Part shown: piece by piece, positions 1 through 6,850 of the stretch
Numbering within the stretch: position 1 is the first letter of the stretch
How the letters are laid out: every line of letters starts with the position of its first letter
Translations under genes and position numbers: made by a program
Notes under the pieces: generated by a model
Databases searched by the model: none
What the model was told of the DNA's origin: nothing
The model's input: only the letters and a program-made list of their open reading frames with translations
NCBI GenBank assembly: GCA_034368805.1
Contig: JAXMLJ010000011.1
Location: forward strand, 1-18,026
Reading direction: 5' to 3'
DNA from: UBA2272 sp034368805
GTDB taxonomy: Bacteria > Actinomycetota > Coriobacteriia > Anaerosomatales > Anaerosomataceae
Length of the DNA: 18,026 nucleotides

Positions 1-57
1 CCCCCCCCCCCCCCCCGCTCCTCTGCTCCACCGCATCGCTGCAGCGGCTATTCGCAC
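1..57. other. Contig edge with a 16-nt poly-C run
   Basis: The first 16 bases are all C. They are followed by a short stretch containing the 10-bp palindrome CGCTGCAGCG at 37-46. I see no gene here. This stretch is immediately downstream of the minus-strand tRNA-Sec, so the palindrome could be part of its transcript end, but no T-tract is visible. The homopolymer is most simply an assembly or sequencing artefact at a contig end. Confidence 0.5.
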
Positions 58-154
58 TGGCGGAGGCGTGTGCGAATCGAACACACCCGGGACGCTCTTC
101 ACGCCCCACGTCGGTTTTGAAGACCGCGGAGCCCACCAGGACCCATCCGCCTCC
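58..154 (-). tRNA. selC: Selenocysteine tRNA, anticodon UCA
   Basis: The minus strand folds as a bacterial tRNA-Sec of 97 nt including an encoded GCCA end at 58-61. The 5' strand GGAGGCGG pairs with the 3' strand ACGCCTCC. The D-stem has 6 pairs closed by a 4-nt loop (TGGT). The anticodon loop is CTTCAAA with UCA in the centre. The long variable arm starts GTGGGGCG and ends GCGTCCC, and the T-arm has TTCGATT as its loop. The long extra arm, the 6-bp/4-nt D-arm and the UCA anticodon together distinguish it from tRNA-Ser and from suppressor tRNAs, and it aligns base for base with the E. coli selC layout. It is charged with serine, converted to Sec by SelA and delivered by SelB; genes for both are in this window. 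One oddity is that the eighth acceptor pair is G·A rather than Watson-Crick. Confidence 0.97.
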
Positions 155-161
155 ACGGGGG

Positions 162-190
162 ATTGTCCTGGTGCGGGCGCAGAATGGCAA
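162..190 (-). promoter_or_regulatory. Likely sigma-70-type promoter of selC
   Basis: On the minus strand there is a -35 hexamer TTGCCA (185-190) and a -10 hexamer GACAAT (162-167), separated by exactly 17 bp. The -10 ends 7 nt before the tRNA 5' end at 154, so transcription would begin at or within a base or two of the mature tRNA terminus. This is seen by eye only, but spacing and position are both right. Confidence 0.6.
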
Positions 191-207
191 ATCCTTAGAC
201 CGGGAGC

Positions 208-2373
208 CTAGCCGAGGTGGAGCTTCTGTTGCCCCGAGACCGCCGACTGAGCCCCGGTCCACCGAAGCGCGAGGACCGCGACGTCGTCGCTGAGGCGCGC
301 ACCGGCAAACGCGACCGCGGCCTCGACCGCGCGCCGCACCGTATCGGCGGACGTGGCGCCCGCCAGCTCGGCAAGCAGGCCGAGCAGTCGCTCCTCGCCG
401 TACTGCACACCGTCCGATCGGGCCTCGATGAGCCCGTCGGTATAGAGGAACAGTTGGTCGTCGGGGCTGAGCACCACCACGGAATCGGTGAACTCCACGT
501 CGAGGAACGCCCCCGCCAGCGCCGAGTTCGAGGGTAGGACACCAACCTCCCCACTACCTCGAACCACCGCAGCCGCCGTGTGTCCCGCGTTGCAGTACAC
601 CATCCGCCCGTCCCTCGAATCGAGGATGCCGAAGAACACGGTCACGAACGTGGCGGGGTCCGAACCGCGGTACAGCACGGTGTTGGCCAGGCGCAGCGCG
701 TCGGCCGGCGTCGTGCCCTTCTCGGTGGCCTTGGCCCGGATGGTGTTCTTGACGAGCGACGTGAGTACCGCCGCGTCCAGTCCCTTGCCCGAGATGTCGC
801 CGACGGTGATGCCGATAAGACCGTGGTCGAGCTCGAACAGATCGTAGAAGTCGCCGCCGACGCGGCTTAAGTCGCTCGCGGACTGGTACGAGTGCGCGAA
901 CTCGATGCCGGGCACGCGCTCGGGGAGCACGATGAGCGCCTCTTGCAGGGTGTCGGCGACCCGGTGCTCGTGCTCGAAGGCCCGCGCCTGCTCGAGCGCG
1001 AGCGAGGCGGTGACCATGAGCTTGCCGAGAAAGACGATGCGCGCCTCATCAAACGTCGTCCGCTCGTCGTAGACAAGTTCGAGCACGCCGATCGCGCTGC
1101 CGCGCAACAGGAGCGGGACGGCCGCGAACGCGCCCACGTCGAACGCACGCATGATCGCCTTGTTGGTGCGCGGATCGGCCATCGCGTCCGAAACGAGCTG
1201 GATCTCGCAGCTCTCGGCCGCACTCACGATCACTGGGCGCTCGAGATAGGGGTCCCGCACCCCGACCCGCACCTCACCTCCGCTGCCGAAGTGGTTCTTG
1301 ACCACCCACTGGCCATCCTCAACCACCGATATGACCGAATAGTCGGCCCCCACTGCTGCCGCCGACTCCTCCACGACACGCTCGAGAATCTCGTCCGGAT
1401 CGAGGGTGGAGATGAACGCCGTGAGCGTCCGGTTGAGCGCATCAGAATAGAAGCCCGCGCCCCGCTGCTGCTCGTAGAGCCGGGCGTTGGACAGCGCCAG
1501 CGACAGCGAGGTGCCGACCCTCGTCGCAAACTCCACCACCGGCGCCGCGAAGCCGATGGGCTCTGTGTGGTAGTGGAGCCCGAGTGCCCCGACGACCTCG
1601 CCACCCACGAACAGCGGCACGTTCAGGATGCTCTTCACGCCGAACGGCTCGAGCGACGCGCGAATGTGTGGCTCGGCGGCGGCCACGTCGTCGATCGCCA
1701 CGACCGCGCGCATGGCGGCTGCAGCCTCGGCGACCGGGACCTCCTCGGCGGAAAACCAGCGGCCACCGGCGCTCTCCTGCAGGATCGGGTCCAGGTACTC
1801 TGCCCTCCACCGGTCCCCGTCGCGGAACACGATACCGGCCGACTCACAGCCGACCGCCCGCGCTGCATCGGCGGTAACCCGCTCGAGCGTCTCTTCGATG
1901 TCGAGCGTGGAGTGGATGATCACGTCGAGCGCGCTGAGCGAGTCGGAAAGCTGCTGGCGCCGCTCCCGCTCGGTCACGTCGACGAGCGAGAACACGAAGC
2001 CGCGCACCTCGGCATCGGCGTCGACAAGCGGCGTGAGCGTCCAGTCCCAGTACGTCACGCCCCGCCAGGGCTGATCCTCGAAGACGAACGGCTTGGCGCG
2101 GAACTCCATCGGCTGTTTCGTGTCCCGCGCGCGCCGGAAGATCTCTTCATTCTCCGCATTGGGAAACATCTCGAAATGGTTTCGGCCGATGAGGTGCTCT
2201 CGCGTCGTGCCGCACGCCGCCGCATACGTGGAGTTGACGAGCACGAAGTTGAAGTCGCGATCGAGATACACGAGGCTCGCCTCGGGCGAGTTCTCCATGA
2301 CCGCCACGAGCAGGTCGCGCTCCTCGGCGAGTGCCGCGGCGAGCAACTCGTTGGATGGCTGGTGCGCTGGCAT
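208..2373 (-). CDS. PAS-GAF-GAF-PP2C serine phosphatase (SpoIIE/RsbU type)
   Basis: Predicted cytoplasmic protein of 721 aa. A PAS domain (roughly residues 20-135, with PAS-type NSPEA...YLDRDF and a closing VDVTER) is followed by two GAF domains (roughly 145-295 and 305-460) and a C-terminal SpoIIE-like PP2C phosphatase (roughly 480-715). Metal-binding phosphatase motifs are visible: GGDFYD with Asp508, GDISGKG, NAGHT, YTDG and SDDVAV. The family dephosphorylates serine on anti-sigma-factor antagonists; the sensory domains probably read redox, light or small ligands. No STAS or anti-sigma partner is in the window, so the target is unknown. I chose the ATG at 2373. An in-frame ATG at 2499 would add 42 low-complexity residues and would lie inside the regulatory repeats of the divergent cytochrome gene. 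The Shine-Dalgarno sequence before 2373 is weak, so the start is less certain than the function. Confidence 0.9.
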   Translation of the reverse strand: MPAHQPSNELLAAALAEERDLLVAVMENSPEASLVYLDRDFNFVLVNSTYAAACGTTREHLIGRNHFEMFPNAENEEIFRRARDTKQPMEFRAKPFVFEDQPWRGVTYWDWTLTPLVDADAEVRGFVFSLVDVTERERRQQLSDSLSALDVIIHSTLDIEETLERVTADAARAVGCESAGIVFRDGDRWRAEYLDPILQESAGGRWFSAEEVPVAEAAAAMRAVVAIDDVAAAEPHIRASLEPFGVKSILNVPLFVGGEVVGALGLHYHTEPIGFAAPVVEFATRVGTSLSLALSNARLYEQQRGAGFYSDALNRTLTAFISTLDPDEILERVVEESAAAVGADYSVISVVEDGQWVVKNHFGSGGEVRVGVRDPYLERPVIVSAAESCEIQLVSDAMADPRTNKAIMRAFDVGAFAAVPLLLRGSAIGVLELVYDERTTFDEARIVFLGKLMVTASLALEQARAFEHEHRVADTLQEALIVLPERVPGIEFAHSYQSASDLSRVGGDFYDLFELDHGLIGITVGDISGKGLDAAVLTSLVKNTIRAKATEKGTTPADALRLANTVLYRGSDPATFVTVFFGILDSRDGRMVYCNAGHTAAAVVRGSGEVGVLPSNSALAGAFLDVEFTDSVVVLSPDDQLFLYTDGLIEARSDGVQYGEERLLGLLAELAGATSADTVRRAVEAAVAFAGARLSDDVAVLALRWTGAQSAVSGQQKLHLG

Positions 2374-2482
2374 GGTCGAGTCCCGATCACCGCGGCGGCT
2401 CGTGCGACGTCCCTCCCATTGAGCCGCAAAGGACGGGGTTGACGCAAGTGCGCCCCGCCACCGGGTCGCTGCCCCGGCTGGT

Positions 2483-2500
2483 GATGAGAGAATCCTCATC
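2483..2500. repeat. Inverted repeat GATGAG-6 nt-CTCATC
   Basis: A perfect 6-bp inverted repeat with a 6-bp spacer. Its right arm is the first of the three phased CTCAT elements upstream of the cytochrome gene. It may extend the regulatory site into the divergent direction, toward the phosphatase gene. Confidence 0.45.
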
Positions 2501-2527
2501 CCACTCTCATGCGCCCCTCATCCGCCC
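2495..2527 (+). promoter_or_regulatory. Three tandem 11-bp direct repeats, candidate OmpR-family binding site
   Basis: The repeats are CTCATCCCACT (2495-2505), CTCATGCGCCC (2506-2516) and CTCATCCGCCC (2517-2527). CTCAT recurs at exactly 11-bp intervals, on one face of the helix, 49-81 bp before the cytochrome ATG. OmpR/PhoB-family regulators typically bind such 10-11-bp-spaced direct repeats overlapping a -35 region. A weak -10 candidate, GATGAT (2532-2537), would place the -35 position inside the array. The OmpR-type regulator at 4789 is the obvious candidate binder; that link is inference. Confidence 0.6.
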
Positions 2528-2575
2528 GGCCGATGATGTGGGCGACCGGCGCGTATCCCGCGGACAAGGACACAC

Positions 2576-4300
2576 ATGCGAAGCCTCATCGCCTCGGCAC
2601 TCCGAAACAAGCGTGTCGCCGCCCTCTGGGCCGTCGTCATCGTGACCGTCCTGACGGTCGCGTTCGTCGCATCGGCGCAGGCCACCAACCAGGCATCATT
2701 CTGCACGACGTGCCACGAGATGACCCCCTACTACGAGGCGTGGCAAGACGGCCCGCACGGCGAGGTCTCGTGCATCGAGTGCCACGTGGACGCCGGGACC
2801 GCCGCGCGCCTGGCGCACAAGGTCACCGCGCTCGGCGAGGTCTACGCGCACTTCACCGACGAACCGCGTTTCCCGATGAACGCCACCGAGGTACCCGACG
2901 CGCGCTGTCTCGCCTGTCACGAGGGTACGATCGCCTCCGACCTGCCCGACTTCGATCACGACACCCACCGCGCGGGCAAGCCGTGCATCAGCTGCCACGC
3001 CGATGTCGGGCACGACGTCACGGCGTCCGCGCTCGCCGAGGCGGGCGTACTCGACCCCGACGCGCAGGCCGCCAGGGAGGCCGCTCGCGTCGCCGAGGTA
3101 GGCGCCGGAGACGCCAACGTCCCTGCTCACAAGCCCGTCACGTGCTCCAACTGCCACGACATGGCAGCCACCGGCTGCGTCTCGTGCCACGAACCCGGCC
3201 ATGAGCCCCGGGATGTCTCCACCACATGCACCGACTGCCACTCGGCCAACGCAGCCTGGGCGTTCGAGCACCCCGAGAGGACCGACTGCGCCACGTGCCA
3301 CGAGACTCCCGAGGAGCACTACACGCCGACCTGCGACACGTGCCACACCGCCGGTGACTTCGAGTTCGGGCACCCGGGCGGCGAGGCCGACTGCACGACG
3401 TGCCACGAGACACCTGCCGGGCACCGTGACGGCGCATGCACGAGTTGCCACGATCCGGGACCCGAGTGGGCGTTCGAGCACCCCGCGGCAACCAGCGACT
3501 GCGTCTCGTGCCACACGCGTCCGGCGAAGCACTACGCCGGCTCGTGCTCCGCGTGCCACACACCCGGGACGACGTTCGCCCGCAGCGCGTTCAAACACCC
3601 CGGTGCGTCAGCGAACTGCGCGACCTGTCACACGAAACCGGCCAGGCACTACGCGGGCACGTGCAACTCATGCCACAAACCGGGAACGCCGTTTGCGAAG
3701 GCAGTCTTCACGCATCCGGGCGCATCGGCCACCTGCACCAACTGCCACAACAGACCCTCGGGTCACGCCGGCGGGGCGTGCACCACGTGTCACCAGCCAG
3801 CGTCGTCGTGGAAGTTCACGCACCCGAAGTCGACCGACTGCGCCTCATGCCATCGCGCGCCCGGCAGCCACTACGCGGGGACGTGCGCCACGTGCCACAC
3901 GGTCGGCAAACCCTTCTCGAGCGCCGTCTTCACGCATCCGGGCGCGTCGGCCACCTGCACCAACTGCCACAACAGACCCTCGGGTCACGCGAGCGGGACG
4001 TGCACCACGTGTCACCAGCCAGCGTCGTCGTGGAAGTTCACGCACCCGAAGTCGACCGACTGCGCCTCATGCCATCGCGCGCCCTCGAATCACTACGGTA
4101 CGACGTGCGTCTCGTGTCACACGGTCGGCCAGTCGTGGGGTAGCGCCACCTTCAGTCATGCCCGCATCACGGGTGGAGAGCACACGTACCGCAGCTTCTC
4201 CTGCGCCACCTGCCACCCGAGCGGCTACGGCTCCTACTCGTGCCTGCAGTGTCACTCGGACAACAACGGTGGGGATGATGACGATGACGACGACGACTAG
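2576..4300 (+). CDS. 25-haem c-type cytochrome with NapC/NrfH-like membrane anchor
   Basis: 574 aa. One N-terminal membrane helix (about residues 14-34) is followed by FCTTCHEM (first CxxCH at 43-47, Met49). This is the NapC/NrfH signature, in which the Met ligates haem 1 and the helix anchors the protein near the quinone pool. I count 25 CxxCH motifs. The first four form the anchor-like part. The rest occur in repeated modules of roughly 37 residues with the pattern HP...CxxCH..P..HY...CxxCH. The protein ends in GG plus eight Asp. The start has AAGGA 5 nt upstream. The expected role is to take electrons from menaquinol and pass them along a haem wire in the periplasm or cell-wall zone, to a terminal reductase or an extracellular acceptor. 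The acceptor cannot be read from sequence. Two modules are near-identical at DNA level. The acidic-protein gene follows after 9 nt, with its SD overlapping this stop codon. Confidence 0.95.
   Translation: MRSLIASALRNKRVAALWAVVIVTVLTVAFVASAQATNQASFCTTCHEMTPYYEAWQDGPHGEVSCIECHVDAGTAARLAHKVTALGEVYAHFTDEPRFPMNATEVPDARCLACHEGTIASDLPDFDHDTHRAGKPCISCHADVGHDVTASALAEAGVLDPDAQAAREAARVAEVGAGDANVPAHKPVTCSNCHDMAATGCVSCHEPGHEPRDVSTTCTDCHSANAAWAFEHPERTDCATCHETPEEHYTPTCDTCHTAGDFEFGHPGGEADCTTCHETPAGHRDGACTSCHDPGPEWAFEHPAATSDCVSCHTRPAKHYAGSCSACHTPGTTFARSAFKHPGASANCATCHTKPARHYAGTCNSCHKPGTPFAKAVFTHPGASATCTNCHNRPSGHAGGACTTCHQPASSWKFTHPKSTDCASCHRAPGSHYAGTCATCHTVGKPFSSAVFTHPGASATCTNCHNRPSGHASGTCTTCHQPASSWKFTHPKSTDCASCHRAPSNHYGTTCVSCHTVGQSWGSATFSHARITGGEHTYRSFSCATCHPSGYGSYSCLQCHSDNNGGDDDDDDDD
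3704..3861 (+). repeat. Intragenic tandem duplication, copy 1
   Basis: This 158-bp stretch matches 3926-4083 with only 4 mismatches by eye, at an offset of exactly 222 bp (74 codons). The copies lie inside the cytochrome gene and each encodes part of a four-haem repeat unit. Such near-identity shows recent in-frame expansion by unequal exchange rather than old module divergence. Confidence 0.85.
3926..4083 (+). repeat. Intragenic tandem duplication, copy 2
   Basis: Second copy of the 158-bp element that starts at 3704. The mismatches are one A/G in the HPGASA codons and three clustered where GGCGGGG becomes AGCGGGA just before a CTTCH haem site. Confidence 0.85.
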
Positions 4301-4309
4301 GAGCAGACG

Positions 4310-4705
4310 ATGAAGACGCCTGACAGGATCGCGACGATCGCAATAGCAACGGTAGCGGCCGTGTTGGTGACGGTGGCGGGCTTCGCACTGAGTTCGGGGG
4401 GAGGAATGCCCGCCGACGGCGATCTGCCGACGATCGCGACCGCTGTGGATCCCTCGGCCACGCCCTCGGATACCCCGGTAGCCACAGATCCGATCGTGCC
4501 GGACGTCCCGATGATCACCGACGACGATGACGACGATGGCGACGACGATGGCGACGAATACCGCGAGACGGTGACCCGTCCCGTGCGCGTCGAGAGTCCC
4601 GACGACGATGCCGATGATGCACGCGACGACGACGACGATGACGACGATGAGGACGAGGATCACGACGACGACGAGGATGATGGCGACGATGACGATGACG
4701 ACTAG
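4310..4705 (+). CDS. Membrane-anchored Asp-rich acidic protein, function unknown
   Basis: 131 aa. Residues about 7-27 form a single hydrophobic signal/anchor segment. Next comes a short Pro/Thr/Ala linker, and then an extremely acidic C-terminal half with runs of Asp broken by Gly, Glu, Arg and one His. There is no CxxCH and no recognised domain. AGGAG overlaps the cytochrome stop codon and lies 6 nt before this ATG, so the two genes are probably translationally coupled. The cytochrome also ends in an Asp run, so the two products share an acidic tail. Possible roles (inference only) are binding Ca or other divalent cations in the envelope, electrostatic docking of a basic redox partner, or holding the cytochrome at the cell wall. 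The repetitive GAC/GAT tract is real coding sequence in a clear operon position, but its length may vary between strains. Confidence 0.8.
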   Translation: MKTPDRIATIAIATVAAVLVTVAGFALSSGGGMPADGDLPTIATAVDPSATPSDTPVATDPIVPDVPMITDDDDDDGDDDGDEYRETVTRPVRVESPDDDADDARDDDDDDDDEDEDHDDDEDDGDDDDDD

Positions 4706-4754
4706 CCGCGTCCACACATCGGGCTGACGGGGAATCCTCTGACTCACAGCACGA

Positions 4755-4766
4755 CACCGGCCGGTG
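4755..4766. promoter_or_regulatory. 12-bp perfect palindrome upstream of the response regulator
   Basis: CACCGGCCGGTG lies 22 bp before the response-regulator ATG, in an 83-bp gap. The same gap contains GAATCCTC, matching 8 bases in the cytochrome upstream region next to the CTCAT array. It could be an operator or a leader hairpin. GC-rich palindromes also arise by chance in such DNA. Confidence 0.3.
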
Positions 4767-4788
4767 AGCGTCCGAGGAGCCGCATCGT

Positions 4789-5454
4789 ATGAGGATCCTT
4801 CTCGTCGAAGACGAAGCACGCATCGCATCGTTCGTCACACGCGGCCTGTCTGCCGAGGGCCACACGATCGAGCACGCCGCGACGGTCGCCGAGGGCAGCG
4901 CTCTGGCGAGCGCCCACACCTACGACCTCATCATCCTGGACCTCATACTCCCCGACGGCCACGGACGCGAGGTGCTCTGCGCGATCCGCGCGGCAGACAC
5001 CGACGTGCCCGTCATCGTCGTGAGCGCTCTGGGCGAGATCGACGACAAGGTGGAGCTGCTCGACCTCGGCGCGGACGACTACCTGGTGAAGCCGTTCGAG
5101 TTCGCCGAGCTGGCCGCCCGCGTGCGGGCCGCCTCGCGTCACGGGAACCGCACGTCCCACGTACTCGAGGCGGGCGATCTCACACTCGACACGCGCACAC
5201 GCGTCGCACGGCGAGGGGACCTTGCGGCCGATCTTCCGAGCCGCGAATACGCGCTGCTCGAGTACCTCCTGCGCCACGAGGGTCAGGTGCTCACACGCCA
5301 GCAGATCCTCGATGCCGTCTGGGGGTTCGGCTTCGAGAGTGCGTCGAACGTCGTGGACGTCTACGTCGGCTACCTGCGCCGCAAGCTCGACACACCGGGC
5401 CGACCATCCGTGGTCGAGACCGTGCGGGGAGCCGGCTACCGTGTCCGGGCGTAG
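4789..5454 (+). CDS. OmpR/PhoB-family two-component response regulator
   Basis: 221 aa, the usual length for the family. The N-terminal receiver domain (about 1-115) has the acidic pair Glu7/Asp8, phosphoacceptor Asp51 in ILDLILPDG, switch Ser79 and Lys101 in VKPFE. The C-terminal winged helix (about 125-221) has the expected SREYALLEYL, LTRQQIL, VDVYVGYLRRKL and VRGAGYR elements. GAGGAG lies 9 nt before the ATG. The sensor kinase gene begins inside its 3' end, so the two form a cognate pair. The position directly after the cytochrome and acidic-protein genes, together with the phased repeats upstream of the cytochrome, suggests that it controls that operon. Confidence 0.96.
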   Translation: MRILLVEDEARIASFVTRGLSAEGHTIEHAATVAEGSALASAHTYDLIILDLILPDGHGREVLCAIRAADTDVPVIVVSALGEIDDKVELLDLGADDYLVKPFEFAELAARVRAASRHGNRTSHVLEAGDLTLDTRTRVARRGDLAADLPSREYALLEYLLRHEGQVLTRQQILDAVWGFGFESASNVVDVYVGYLRRKLDTPGRPSVVETVRGAGYRVRA

Positions 5455-6850
5455 ACGACGCTTCTCTGCGGTCGCGCGGGTCGCGCTCGCAACCACCGGC
5501 ACGCTGGCCGTGGGCGTGGCGCTCGTGGCCGTGGTCTCCTACGCGGCGGTCACCCGCAACCTCGAGTCCGGCATCGACCGCGACCTGCTCGAAGAGTCGC
5601 GCGCGTACGCGGCGGCGCTCTCGCAGGACCCGCCCGAGACCGGCGCCGGGCTCATCGAGACGTCCCGACGATACCTGAGCGCTCGTCAACCGGGCTCGGT
5701 GCTCGCCCCCATCCTGCTCGTTCGCCTCACCAACGGCACGGTGATCTCCAACTCCGACCTGCCGCTCGAAGAAGTCTGGCTGGCGCCTGACGCTCCGGTG
5801 GCGTCCGGTTTCACCACGGTGGTCTACGAAGGACTCACCTACCGGACCTCCACCGCACCTGTACTCGCCGGTGACGGCACCGTTCTCGGCGTCTTCCACG
5901 CCGCGCTCGCACTCGACCCCGTCTTCACGCTGCGAGACGAACTCGGGAGCTCGATTGCCACGATCGGTCTGGCCGTGGCCGCCATCGGCGGACTGCTCTC
6001 GTACTGGGTCGCGCGCGCTGCGCTCAAACCGCTGACCCGGGTGGCAGCCACCGCGGGACGGATCTCACACTCGGCGCTGACCGAGCGGGTGGACTACGAC
6101 GGTCCCGACGACGAGGTGGGCTCGGTCGTGCGCTCCTTGAACGCGATGCTCGACCGGCTCGAAGCCGCCTTCGGCGAGCAGCGGCGGTTCGTGGCCGACG
6201 CGTCGCACGAGCTCCGCACGCCGCTCGCGGTCGTGCGCGGGAACCTCGAGACCCTCTGTGCCGATGACTCGCCTGCCGAGGACCGGAGCGAGGCCCTGAC
6301 AGCGGTCCGCGACGAACTCGCGCGGATGGAGCGCCTCGTGGAGGACCTCCTCGCCCTCGCCCGGCTCGAGTCGGGGAGCGGCCTGCGGCCATTCCAGCCG
6401 CTCGACGTCGCTGTCCTGCTCGAAGAAGCTGCCGCCCGCGGACGGGCGCTCGCAGGCGAACGGATGCTCGTCGTCGACGCCTCCGGACGGCTGTGGGTGA
6501 ACGGCGATCCCGACCTTCTCGACGCCGCGCTCGGCAACCTCGTGCGCAACTCGTGGTACCACACCGGCCCGGGAGGTCGCATCACGCTCTCGGCCACGCC
6601 TGAGGGCCACTCGGTGGCGCTCTCGGTAGCCGACGACGGACCGGGAATCCCGCCTGCGGAACTCGAGCGCATCTTCGATCGCTTCTACCGCAGCAAGACG
6701 CGCCGGGATGATGGCGGCGGCGGGAGCGGACTGGGGCTTGCGATCGTGCGGCGGCTCGTGGAACTCCACGGGGGCGACGTCCGGGCCGCCAACAGCGCCG
6801 ACGGCGGAGCGGTCTTCACCATCACCCTGTCGCGGGCCGAGCCCGGTTAG
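5441..6850 (+). CDS. Membrane sensor histidine kinase, cognate of the upstream regulator
   Basis: 469 aa from a GTG at 5441 that overlaps the regulator gene by 14 nt; GGGGAG lies 9 nt upstream. TM1 covers about residues 14-36, with an extracytoplasmic sensor of about 135 residues containing no recognised motif and no haem site. TM2 is at about 172-191, followed by a HAMP domain. The HisKA box ASHELRTP has phosphoacceptor His256. The ATPase has an N-box (NLVRN, about 366-370), G1 DDGPGIP (398-404) and a glycine-rich G2 ending SGLGLAIV. It should phosphorylate the regulator encoded just upstream. An in-frame ATG at 5222 would give a longer product, but its first 73 residues are only the shadow of the regulator gene. 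The stop overlaps the converging selB stop. Confidence 0.95.
   Translation: MSGRRRRFSAVARVALATTGTLAVGVALVAVVSYAAVTRNLESGIDRDLLEESRAYAAALSQDPPETGAGLIETSRRYLSARQPGSVLAPILLVRLTNGTVISNSDLPLEEVWLAPDAPVASGFTTVVYEGLTYRTSTAPVLAGDGTVLGVFHAALALDPVFTLRDELGSSIATIGLAVAAIGGLLSYWVARAALKPLTRVAATAGRISHSALTERVDYDGPDDEVGSVVRSLNAMLDRLEAAFGEQRRFVADASHELRTPLAVVRGNLETLCADDSPAEDRSEALTAVRDELARMERLVEDLLALARLESGSGLRPFQPLDVAVLLEEAAARGRALAGERMLVVDASGRLWVNGDPDLLDAALGNLVRNSWYHTGPGGRITLSATPEGHSVALSVADDGPGIPPAELERIFDRFYRSKTRRDDGGGGSGLGLAIVRRLVELHGGDVRAANSADGGAVFTITLSRAEPG

Noticed and set aside
892..2442. 516-codon open frame antisense to the PAS-GAF-PP2C gene
   Set aside because: High-GC codon structure routinely opens the opposite strand. 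The product is rich in His/Arg/Glu/Asp with no domain, while the minus strand gives a clear multidomain phosphatase.
3700..4090. Regular repeats as a CRISPR array
   Set aside because: The repeats are in-frame haem modules of a coding gene at 222-bp spacing, with no short palindromic repeats or unique spacers.
2576..4313. Other-frame and antisense open frames across the cytochrome gene, including a 370-codon Arg/Thr-rich one from 3201
   Set aside because: They are shadows of the repetitive CxxCH coding sequence. Only the frame starting at 2576 gives ordered haem motifs.
4520..4705. GAC/GAT-rich tract as a non-coding microsatellite
   Set aside because: It is in frame with a start codon, Shine-Dalgarno and signal anchor, and it follows the cytochrome gene in operon spacing. 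It is low-complexity coding sequence.
5222..5440. N-terminal extension of the histidine kinase from the ATG at 5222
   Set aside because: The extra 73 residues are Arg/Ser/Thr-rich shadow of the response-regulator winged helix. The GTG at 5441 has a good SD and is directly followed by the first membrane helix.
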